Origin: a virus
Strand: one strand, 5' to 3'
DNA: 31,584 bases
Virus record (IMG/VR): IMGVR_UViG_3300033134_000381
Span: 1 to 31,584 of that record
The translations under genes and the position numbers were made by a program. This document shows, one piece after another, positions 22,856 through 31,069 of this stretch (position 1 is the first letter of the stretch; each line of letters starts with the position of its first letter). A model generated the notes under the pieces. The model ran no database searches. It was not told where the DNA came from and saw only the letters and a list, made by a program, of their open reading frames with translations.

Positions 22856-25800
22856 ATGCTGAGAAAATTCATCGCCGCCATCGCGGCCCTCATTTTCGCA
22901 GGCGTCGCGCCCGCCGAGGCCACCTCTATCACGCTGACCGGCGCCGGGGGCGTGTTCATCGGCTCGGGGCCGCTCTCGCCGCCGGCGATCACGCCGCAAG
23001 TCTCCGCGGCGTTCGACATCAATTCGGTGCTCGGCTCTGGCAACAACGCCCTCACCATGCCGGCGTCCGGCCCGACGGAGCTTCCCGCGACGCCGTCGAA
23101 TTCATGGTACATGACGGTCGAGGGCACGATCGACGCCAACCTCAGCACCTCGCAGACCGGCACCGAATATGCGCTGGCGAACTCGAACGCCTATGCGCTT
23201 CTCAGCGTCTTTCCGGCCACCGCCGGCTCGCCGGAATTCACCAGCCAATTGCGCTATGACGGGACAGCGTTCGCCTGGTGGTACGGAACGCCCGGCATCA
23301 ACCTGCCGCCCGCTGTCTTCCCGACCGCCGCCGCCACATCCAACACCAATCCCGGCCTCTATCAATGGACCGGCCAGGGCGGAAACTGCGCCCGCGAGCC
23401 GTCCGGCTATTTCGGCCCGACCGTCGGAGAGTTCGGCATCGCCGATCCCGGCTTCGGCTGCGTATTCACCCCGGCGGTGGTCATAGCGTCGATTCCGGGC
23501 TTCGGCATGCAGCAGACGCTGTCGACCGGGGCGACCTCGTGCGTCAGCAATTCGCCGGTCTCCGGCGAGATGACGGTGACCACGACGGTCGGCGTCGCCC
23601 ATGGCGTCTATCCGGGCGGGAGCTTCACGCTCTCCGGCTTCACCGGCGCCGGCAACACCGGGTATAACGCAACCTATAACGCGCTGATCGGCACGACCGG
23701 GACCACGCTCGTCGGCGAAGCGACCGGGAGCTGCCCGGCGAACAGCCCTGACACGTCCGGCGGCCTCGCGCTGTCGGGGACCGGCGGCGCGGTCACCATG
23801 CCCTCGACGACCAACACTCTCGCGGCCCAGGCCGGCCAGGGCATCACCACCCACGCGAACCAGAAGTTCTCCTGCGTCATCGGCGAGTTCGGCGCCGATT
23901 CGGCGACGCCCGGCGTCGCGTTCTCCCGCTGCGTCGACGGCAAGACCGGCAGCGATCTCTACGGCTCGCCGGCGGTGGTCAACACGGCCCTCAACGAAGG
24001 GGCGAGCAACTTCACCGGCTACGTGCTGGGCCTGGGCTCGAGCGGCTCGGCCCCGGAGCAGGACACCAGCTTCCCGGTCACCGCCTCGATCTCGGCCGCC
24101 GGCGTGATGAATGTCACCGCCAACACTTTCACGAGCAGCGCAACGGTTAACGGCACGACGACGCTCACGACGAGCGGCACGCCGACGGGCGTCATCGCGG
24201 TCGGCATGACGGTGACGGGAACCGACATTCCCGGCGGAACGACGATCACGGCGCTCGGGACGGGCACTGGCGCGGCCGGAACCTATACGATGAGCCAAAG
24301 CGCCACTGGCTCCTCGTCGATAACAGCCACGTTTGCTGGCGTGCTTTCCGTCGGCCAGACGGTCACCGGCCCGTCGCTGCCGCGAACCACCATCGCCTCG
24401 CTCGGGACGGGAACCGGCGGGACCGGCACCTATAACCTCGCCGCCGCGCAGGCCGGGCCGCTGGCGTCGGGGACCTATACCGTCCACACCTACGCGCCGG
24501 CGCTCGACGTCACCGCGCTCAATTCCTATTCGATCAGCGCGGCGAGCTGGGCTTCGACCGGCAACGGCCAGGCGACCTTCACCACGACCGCCGCGCACGG
24601 GCTCGTCCCCGGCTCGGTGTTCACCGTCTCCGGCGTTTCGCCCAGCGGCTATAACCAGACCTATATCGCGCTCGCCGGGACGACCGGCTCGACTCTCGTC
24701 GGCGGCGAGATCACCAGCACGTCCAGCATCACGCCGGTCGCGCTCGCCAATCCCGGCGCCTATTCCTCCGGCGGCTCAGCCTCGCCGAATATCGAGCCGG
24801 GCATGATGATCACCGGGACGACCGGCTCGGCCCTCATCTCGCCCTATGGAACCTATGGATCGAGCGGGACCGGCGGGACCGGCTCCTACGCGCTCAGCGC
24901 CAACCAGGGAACCTGGACGATCACCGCCGGGACCGGCGGCGTCGCCAGCACGTCGCTGGTCGTCGCGACCCAGGGGGGAACCGGCTCTTACGAATTCCTC
25001 GCCGCGGGGGTCGGCCTCACCGGCTCGGGCGTCAGCGCTGGAACCTACATCCAGACCACTGTGAATGGCGGCGGCGCTGGCGCCTATACGCTCAACCAGA
25101 ACGCGACCGTCTCGACCGGCACGACGCTGACCACGACCGGAAATATCTGGTCCTCGTCCTCGCCGGGCAATCTCTACGCCGCGCCGCCTTTTTATTACCA
25201 TCCGCTGCCCAACACCGCGGCCTACGGCGGCTCGCTCAGCACCCACACGCAAACAAATTTCGGCAACATCGTCGGCCCGGTCGGATCGGAATACGCCACC
25301 TCGGCGAGCGGCGACCATCAGTGGGGCGGCTCGCTCGCCAATGTCGGCATGCACTGGACCGTCTTCCCGCAGAACCCGCCAGGATCGTCCGACGGCGCAG
25401 GCAATCCGTCGCTGACCGCGCTGCAATCGATCGCCGAGAAGACGACCGATTTCCTCGCCCTCGACAGCGCCAACGGCGGCTCGACGCAGTCGATGTATCG
25501 CCTGAGCGACACCGGCATCTGGGGCGACTCGAGCAACGCGACGATCACCGGCTATATTTCGGGCGCGAGCGGCGCGACGGCGACCCTCAACGTCTCCTCG
25601 ACCGTGCTCGGCTCGCTGGCGCTGGCGACGGGAACGGAGACCGCCTATCTCACCGGCCCTGGCCTCAACGGCGGCCAGGGGGCTTATGCGACGCTGCCGC
25701 TGACCACGACGGGATCGTCGACCTACACGCTCACCTTCTCGTCCGGGACGGCCGCCAATCTCGGCTCGTCCGGCTCGCCGGTCCAGTTCAACGTCGGGAA

Positions 25801-28800
25801 GCAGAAGCCGCTCGGCGTGCAGGGCAACGGCCTGATCACCGGCTACCTCACCGCCTCGGGCGGCTCGGGGCCCTGCGCCTCGGGGCCGTGCCTGCATGTC
25901 ACCGGCTTCCAGACATCGAGCCAATACTGGGCCGGCACGGCGTCGCTCTCGGGGACGGCGGGGACCTACCAGGACACGCTCACCATCAACTCGACCACCA
26001 CCGGGACCCCGGCGATCGGCGATCTCTGCTTCGATTCGACCCCGACCGACCTCACCGGGCCGCCGCTGGCGATCGCCGCCGGGACGACCTCGCCCTATAC
26101 GGTCGGCAACAATTATTATCTCGCGGGCTTCACCAGCGACGCAAACATGTATTGCACGCTCGCCCAGGTGACGCCGAACCAGTATCTTCTGAACGCCGGC
26201 CTCGCCACGCCGGTCATGGTCACCGGCTACGCCAACGGGTCGCAGGGCGGCCTCGGCGACTACACGATCTCGACCGCCGCCAACGGCGCGGTCGGCTCGT
26301 CCGGCTCGCCGGTCAACATCACGCTTTCCGGCGTTTTCGGCGGCGGCGCGCCGTCGCCCGGCCCGGCGCTCACCATCGCCGATCATGGGCCGGGTACGAC
26401 CTACGCCATCACCAACCGGCCGACCGCGAGCCCGACCGGCTCGATCCCGCTTTCCGGGACCTACAGCACGGCGAGCCTCGGCGGAACGCCGTCGGCGATC
26501 CAGGCGCAGCTTTCGCTGACCGCGAACGGCCCTGCGGTCAGCGGCTTCTCGTGGGCGAACCTTTCGTCGCAGACGATCGGCTCCGGAAACTGGTCGGGGA
26601 CGATCACCGGCGTGCCGCCGGGCGAATACTGGGTCTCGGTCCGGGCGGCGAACGGCACGGCCTATGCGACGCTGCCGAACGTGATCATGGTCGGCGATGT
26701 CTGGACCCTGACCGGCGAGGGCAATTACGGCAGCTGCACCGGGACGCTGGGCGGAAGCGTCGCCGCGACCAACTGGGGCTTTTTCGACGGCTCCGTCGTG
26801 CTTGGCTTCACCGATCCGATCTTCGGCCCGGCGGTGATCAACGACCTCAAGCCGTCCTCGTCGCAGGCGGCGCTCGTCAACCGCTACTCCCCCGGCGGCA
26901 CGGTCGCGGTGCTGCCGGAATGCACGATGAACCAGGCGCAGACCTGGTGGAACCTGGCCGGGACGCCGCTCGCGCAGCTTTACCTCATCCGCAACGGCAC
27001 CGGCATCGGCCCGGACCTCTGGGGCAACCAGTCGCAGGTCCAGACGCTCGGGATCGGCGACGGGACATCGACGACCTGGTGCTCGTCGGCGAGCCTCTGC
27101 GCCAACGATTCGTCGAGCCTCTTGACCTTCAACGCCGCGAGTTTGAGCGGCGCGCAGATCACCGGCTACGTGACAACCTCGGGCGGCGTCTCGACGCTCA
27201 CCGTCAGCACCATCATCGGCGCGCTCGAACCGGGGCTCATCCTGTCCGGCTCCGGCGTCAGCGGCTCGCCGACGCTCGTCGCCTGCAAGGTGGTCTCGTC
27301 GAGTTCGTGCAACTTCAACTCGAACGAGAGCGGGACCGCGATCGGATCGAACTGGCTCATTTCCGCCAATCTCGGCACGATCGGCTCCTCGGGGAGCCCG
27401 GTCGCCTTCACCCTTACCCCCTCGGGCGGCGCGGCGCTGCCGAACGGCAACCTGAATGCAACCGGCACTGGCCCGGTCGGCAGCTTCTCGACCAGCGTCG
27501 CGGCAAGCGTGCTTTATGGCTGGAACACGATCGCGCCTGGGACCTTCTCGGTCAGCGTCAACGGGACGGTGGTGTGCTCCGACACGACCGCCTTCTCCTA
27601 CACCGTGGCGTCCGGCCAATGCGCCGGCGCGGGAATCGCCAGTTCGTTCATCAATTACGGGACCGGCGCCTACGAGATCAATTTCTCCTCGCCGCCGGCA
27701 AGCGGCGCGGCGATCAACGCGACCTGGACCACCATCATGTCGGCCGACAATACCGGCGGCCCGGAGCTGGTCGACTGGTTCGGAACGAGCACGAGTCCGA
27801 CGAGCGGCCTCTGGGCGAGCGCGTTCGACAAGGCTCCCGGCGGCCCGTCGGCCAACGTGTTCGGCGGCTGCGGCTCCGACTGGGGTCCGGCTCAGACGAG
27901 TTCCTTCGGCTATCCGCGCTGGGCGATTGGCTACACCCAGCAGCTCGCGGAACTCTACGGGACCAAGGTTCCGGCGATCTTCCCCGGCGCGGTCTCGGCC
28001 CCCCTCCTGATGGCGGTCTACTGGCGCAACGACGGGCCGAACTGGGCGGACAACGGGACTTATGCGACAGCGTGGGGCGTCGGCAGCATGGCCTGCGACC
28101 AGTGGGCGCGCGACGCGACGACCTCGTCGCATTTCACGGGCTATGTCACCGCCGGCGGAACGCCGACGCTGACCCTCACCGCCGCCGCATCGGGGCCAAT
28201 GTGGGAAGGCGAAGTCATTGGCTGCAACCCCTATAGCGCTGCCTGCGCGCTGCCGGTCGGAACCTGGATCACCGGGCTTTCGAGCGGGACCTGGGGCGCG
28301 AGCGGGTCGGTCTATTCGCTGACCGCGCCGCTCGGCTCCTCGACGATCACCAGTTACGGCTCCTCTGGCTCGCCGGTCGCGATGCTGAACGAGGTCTATT
28401 ACGGCGACGCGCCGGAAAGCCACGGCGCGCCGGGCTATTTCGTCGGGCCGTTCAACGACAATTCGGTGCAGGAGACCGGCGGCGTCGGCGGCCTTGCGCT
28501 GCATCCCGCCGCCGGCATCGCGGGCGGCCGGCGGATCGGAACGCGGATCGCTGCGTTAGCGGCCGGGCCGCTCAGCGCCAATCCGAGCCTCACCGCGGCG
28601 CCGACGCTGTCGCGTTCGGTCAGTGGACCGGGAGCGTGCGATTCCTCGGCGACGACCTCGCCCTGCTTCGATGTCTCCGCAGCCTATCAGGCCTCGGCGA
28701 GCGCGACCTGGAGCGGCTCGACGGTGACGATCAGCGGGGGCTTGTCGGCGCACGCCCGGCCGTTCGTCGACGGCATGGCGATCTCCTGCTCGGGCTGCAA

Positions 28801-29911
28801 CAGCGGCCTCTACATCGTCTCGGTCTCGGCCCCGCCGACGCAATCGACAGTGTCCGGCGCGGGCCAGGTCGGCAACACCTTCACCTTCACGGCAAATGGC
28901 GCGATCGGCGGCTCGGGCTCGGGCACGATCGACGGCGGCTGCTCGGGGACGGCGGGGACCGGGTCAAACTGCATCGACATGGCGTTCTCGATCAACGTCA
29001 GCGGAACCTTCGGGACCGCGGCGGCGCTCGCCACCTGCGGGGCGAACAACCTTCAGGGCACGCCGAGCGGCGTCGGCGCCGTGCCGCTCGGCAAATGCGT
29101 CGACGGCGGGATTGGCTCGATCGTCCGCAATTTCCGCATCGGCTCAAGCGCATGGATGGGAGTCGGCGACAACTACTACACCACGGCCGGCAATTATTAT
29201 GACGACGGCGCCGACTTCATCGCCGCCAATTACAACCAGAGCGGCGCGTTCACCTGCAACATCGTCGCGGCCAAGGTCGTCCAGTGCGTCAAGGGGCCGG
29301 TTTATACCAAGGGCGTTCCGTCAGGCGTCGGCGAATGGCTGAGCGGCGCGACTTTCGTTGAATACGGCGACGACATCCAGGGCGTCGGCCGAAGCGGCGG
29401 GATTACGGGGAATGTCGGCGGCCAGTCGTTCGCCTTCACCGCCGGCTCCGGCTACACCAATAATTCGAGCACGGCCTATGTCGGGACGGCGGTGTCTGGC
29501 TCATGCGCGATCGCCTTGGGGCCGGAGCCGAAGATCGACGTCTGGGTCTCGGGCGGTGCGATCGTCGACGTCTATCCGAGTTCGGCGACGGGCGCGATGA
29601 CCTACGGCATCGGCGGCGCCTGCTCGTTCCCGGCGGTGAGCAACACCAACTATGCGGGCATTGGCTCGGGCTCTGGCGGCGCGATCACAGCGCTCACCCA
29701 AGGCCCGAACGAGGGCCAGGGCGGCGTCGTCACTACCGGCAGCAACAACAACACGACGGGCGTCCAGCTCTACGACAATTCTTGCGAACCGGGGAACCCG
29801 CTGGCCACGCTGAATGTTGGGTGCGTCGCGCCAGCGACCAACACCTATTTCGAGCCTGGCCTGCCGGTCGTTCCGTGGGGCCAGTTCTACGGCGCGGCGG
29901 TGAGCGGATAA
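22856..29911 (+). CDS. Giant modular adhesin/tailspike with signal peptide and SGNH-like domain
   Basis: From the ATG at 22856 the product has about 2351 residues (an in-frame ATG at 22835 would add seven). It starts with a likely signal peptide (MLRKFIAAIAALIFAG, cut near A22). It is Gly/Ser/Thr-rich and made of beta modules. Residues about 230-800 contain repeated HG..PGS.FT.SG and VG..V.G...GT.I...GTGTGG.GTY units. From about 1190 a carbohydrate-esterase-like region appears: a SGTYST start, VGDVWTLTGEGNYG at 1279-1292 and LHPAAGIAGGRRIGTRIA at 1882-1899. These resemble sialate O-acetylesterase/SGNH proteins, but the usual GQSN serine is G1289 here. Four copies of another module interrupt this half. 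The end (about 2100-2351) has paired cysteines. It is the largest gene and the best receptor-recognition candidate. Confidence 0.75.
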   Translation: MLRKFIAAIAALIFAGVAPAEATSITLTGAGGVFIGSGPLSPPAITPQVSAAFDINSVLGSGNNALTMPASGPTELPATPSNSWYMTVEGTIDANLSTSQTGTEYALANSNAYALLSVFPATAGSPEFTSQLRYDGTAFAWWYGTPGINLPPAVFPTAAATSNTNPGLYQWTGQGGNCAREPSGYFGPTVGEFGIADPGFGCVFTPAVVIASIPGFGMQQTLSTGATSCVSNSPVSGEMTVTTTVGVAHGVYPGGSFTLSGFTGAGNTGYNATYNALIGTTGTTLVGEATGSCPANSPDTSGGLALSGTGGAVTMPSTTNTLAAQAGQGITTHANQKFSCVIGEFGADSATPGVAFSRCVDGKTGSDLYGSPAVVNTALNEGASNFTGYVLGLGSSGSAPEQDTSFPVTASISAAGVMNVTANTFTSSATVNGTTTLTTSGTPTGVIAVGMTVTGTDIPGGTTITALGTGTGAAGTYTMSQSATGSSSITATFAGVLSVGQTVTGPSLPRTTIASLGTGTGGTGTYNLAAAQAGPLASGTYTVHTYAPALDVTALNSYSISAASWASTGNGQATFTTTAAHGLVPGSVFTVSGVSPSGYNQTYIALAGTTGSTLVGGEITSTSSITPVALANPGAYSSGGSASPNIEPGMMITGTTGSALISPYGTYGSSGTGGTGSYALSANQGTWTITAGTGGVASTSLVVATQGGTGSYEFLAAGVGLTGSGVSAGTYIQTTVNGGGAGAYTLNQNATVSTGTTLTTTGNIWSSSSPGNLYAAPPFYYHPLPNTAAYGGSLSTHTQTNFGNIVGPVGSEYATSASGDHQWGGSLANVGMHWTVFPQNPPGSSDGAGNPSLTALQSIAEKTTDFLALDSANGGSTQSMYRLSDTGIWGDSSNATITGYISGASGATATLNVSSTVLGSLALATGTETAYLTGPGLNGGQGAYATLPLTTTGSSTYTLTFSSGTAANLGSSGSPVQFNVGKQKPLGVQGNGLITGYLTASGGSGPCASGPCLHVTGFQTSSQYWAGTASLSGTAGTYQDTLTINSTTTGTPAIGDLCFDSTPTDLTGPPLAIAAGTTSPYTVGNNYYLAGFTSDANMYCTLAQVTPNQYLLNAGLATPVMVTGYANGSQGGLGDYTISTAANGAVGSSGSPVNITLSGVFGGGAPSPGPALTIADHGPGTTYAITNRPTASPTGSIPLSGTYSTASLGGTPSAIQAQLSLTANGPAVSGFSWANLSSQTIGSGNWSGTITGVPPGEYWVSVRAANGTAYATLPNVIMVGDVWTLTGEGNYGSCTGTLGGSVAATNWGFFDGSVVLGFTDPIFGPAVINDLKPSSSQAALVNRYSPGGTVAVLPECTMNQAQTWWNLAGTPLAQLYLIRNGTGIGPDLWGNQSQVQTLGIGDGTSTTWCSSASLCANDSSSLLTFNAASLSGAQITGYVTTSGGVSTLTVSTIIGALEPGLILSGSGVSGSPTLVACKVVSSSSCNFNSNESGTAIGSNWLISANLGTIGSSGSPVAFTLTPSGGAALPNGNLNATGTGPVGSFSTSVAASVLYGWNTIAPGTFSVSVNGTVVCSDTTAFSYTVASGQCAGAGIASSFINYGTGAYEINFSSPPASGAAINATWTTIMSADNTGGPELVDWFGTSTSPTSGLWASAFDKAPGGPSANVFGGCGSDWGPAQTSSFGYPRWAIGYTQQLAELYGTKVPAIFPGAVSAPLLMAVYWRNDGPNWADNGTYATAWGVGSMACDQWARDATTSSHFTGYVTAGGTPTLTLTAAASGPMWEGEVIGCNPYSAACALPVGTWITGLSSGTWGASGSVYSLTAPLGSSTITSYGSSGSPVAMLNEVYYGDAPESHGAPGYFVGPFNDNSVQETGGVGGLALHPAAGIAGGRRIGTRIAALAAGPLSANPSLTAAPTLSRSVSGPGACDSSATTSPCFDVSAAYQASASATWSGSTVTISGGLSAHARPFVDGMAISCSGCNSGLYIVSVSAPPTQSTVSGAGQVGNTFTFTANGAIGGSGSGTIDGGCSGTAGTGSNCIDMAFSINVSGTFGTAAALATCGANNLQGTPSGVGAVPLGKCVDGGIGSIVRNFRIGSSAWMGVGDNYYTTAGNYYDDGADFIAANYNQSGAFTCNIVAAKVVQCVKGPVYTKGVPSGVGEWLSGATFVEYGDDIQGVGRSGGITGNVGGQSFAFTAGSGYTNNSSTAYVGTAVSGSCAIALGPEPKIDVWVSGGAIVDVYPSSATGAMTYGIGGACSFPAVSNTNYAGIGSGSGGAITALTQGPNEGQGGVVTTGSNNNTTGVQLYDNSCEPGNPLATLNVGCVAPATNTYFEPGLPVVPWGQFYGAAVSG
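25544..28383 (+). repeat. Four copies of a TGY...GSSGSPV module inside the giant adhesin
   Basis: Copies at about 25544-25795, 25835-26330, 27158-27411 and 28132-28383 each begin with (I/F)TGY followed by a Gly/Ser/Thr-rich stretch, and end with GSSGSPV and a hydrophobic residue. Copy lengths range from about 80 to 165 codons, so units are diverged or carry insertions. Two copies interrupt the SGNH-like region. Confidence 0.6.
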
Positions 29912-29969
29912 CGCATCGACGCCGAAATCCTCTTTCAACGCTGAATTTTTCGCACAGGGAAGCAGCGTC

Positions 29970-30470
29970 ATGACCACTATCCGCCTGACCTTTTTGTCGC
30001 ATTTCTTAATTTGTCTTGCCTGCATGGCCCTAGCCTTCTTCGCCTGGATGAATGGCGTACCGCAGACGATTTGGGCCAACGACGTTTCCATGATGACGAG
30101 CGTGATTGGGGTCTTGTTCGCCGGGACCGCGCTCGCGCTCGCCCGACAGGCGTGGCTTGTCGACGAGCCCTTTGCAGAAACCGCGGCGCGGCAGTCGCGC
30201 TCCATGGGCGTGAGTATCGAGGATGAGCCCGCGGCACCGGCGATCTCTGCCGACCTCGGGCATCTCGCCGAGCGGCTTTGCGTCATGGCCGGTTTCGTCG
30301 GCACCGCGATCGGACTCAGCCTGCAAGCTAAGTCGCTCGCCGGCGGCGCCACCTCGTTCACGGCGCTCGCGACTTCACTCTACACCACGGCCTGCGGTGG
30401 CGCAGCGGCCGCGCTTACCGCGGTCCTTACTTATTCGCTCGAGGTGGGGATTCGGAGGGCGCGGCGATGA
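29970..30470 (+). CDS. MotA/TolQ/ExbB-like membrane protein
   Basis: The 166-residue protein has four likely membrane segments at about 9-26, 41-58, 102-118 and 135-155. The last two carry GTAIGL (111-116) and LATSLYTTACGG (133-144), which match the proton-channel core of the MotA/TolQ/ExbB family. Known members pair with MotB/ExbD/TolR proteins to convert proton flow into mechanical work in the envelope. A polar loop of about 40 residues lies between segments 2 and 3, shorter than in MotA. The stop overlaps the next start (ATGA), and that product looks like the partner. The ATG at 29970 has AGGGAAG at about 29956. No such gene is normally needed for a tail. Confidence 0.75.
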   Translation: MTTIRLTFLSHFLICLACMALAFFAWMNGVPQTIWANDVSMMTSVIGVLFAGTALALARQAWLVDEPFAETAARQSRSMGVSIEDEPAAPAISADLGHLAERLCVMAGFVGTAIGLSLQAKSLAGGATSFTALATSLYTTACGGAAAALTAVLTYSLEVGIRRARR

Positions 30471-31069
30471 GAGACCGCAGCCCCATATGGATCGGCCTTG
30501 CCGATCTCATGCTCTGTATCGTGTCGGTCGTCATCGTCGCGGTCGCGCCAGTCAAAGCAAGGACGGATGGCATCAAGCCCAAGGCCGAGTACCTGATCTC
30601 GGCCGATTGGGACGTCATGCTCGACTCGGATGTTGACCTTTGGGTTGTCAATCCGTCTCAAAAGCCAATCTTCTACGGCTCTCGACAAGTCGGCTGCGCC
30701 GATCTCGATCACGACAGCCTTGGCTTCCAGACCTCGCTCGTCACCCTCGCCGACGGCTCGACCATCCGCGCAATCTCGAACAAGGAAGTAATATCGGTTC
30801 GCTGCTTCGAGCCAGGTCATTGGGACATCGCAGTGAACCTCTATTCCGATCGTGAACTCGCGGGGGGCAGGAAAGACATCAAGGTTCACGTCGAAGTCGT
30901 CGGCCTCAACCCGGAAGTTCGTACGGTGTTCGCCAAGGATGTGGCCCTCGATCGGGTCGGCCAGACTGTCAACGTCGTTTCGTTCGAGATGGAGCGTGAC
31001 GGCAAAATCACACTCGGCGACCCACCACTCCAGCCGATTACCGAGGCTTACAGGGGGAGGAAGCCGTGA
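30467..31069 (+). CDS. MotB/ExbD-like protein with unusual C-terminal domain
   Basis: The 200-residue protein has one N-terminal membrane segment (about 8-27) containing WIGLADLMLCIVSVVIVA. D13 is placed like the proton-carrying Asp of MotB and ExbD. The remaining ~170 residues are not the OmpA-like peptidoglycan-binding domain of MotB. They form a soluble, probably beta-rich domain with DVDLWVVNPS at 56-65, FYGSRQVG at 70-77 and LDHDSLG at 81-87, and would lie in the periplasm. GGAGG precedes the ATG, which overlaps the upstream stop. Pairing with the MotA/ExbB-like neighbour is inferred from this coupling and the topology. The C-terminal family is not one I can name. Confidence 0.75.
   Translation: MRDRSPIWIGLADLMLCIVSVVIVAVAPVKARTDGIKPKAEYLISADWDVMLDSDVDLWVVNPSQKPIFYGSRQVGCADLDHDSLGFQTSLVTLADGSTIRAISNKEVISVRCFEPGHWDIAVNLYSDRELAGGRKDIKVHVEVVGLNPEVRTVFAKDVALDRVGQTVNVVSFEMERDGKITLGDPPLQPITEAYRGRKP

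Noticed and set aside
23560-28383. CRISPR array or DNA satellite in the repetitive adhesin gene
   Set aside because: Repeats are of uneven length, diverged at DNA level, in frame and translated; there is no constant repeat-spacer structure.
24776-28504. Long minus-strand open frame of 1242 codons opposite the giant adhesin
   Set aside because: Very GC-rich DNA leaves antisense frames open by chance; the product is Arg/Ala/Gly-rich low complexity with no domain, and the plus-strand frame shows clear protein pattern.
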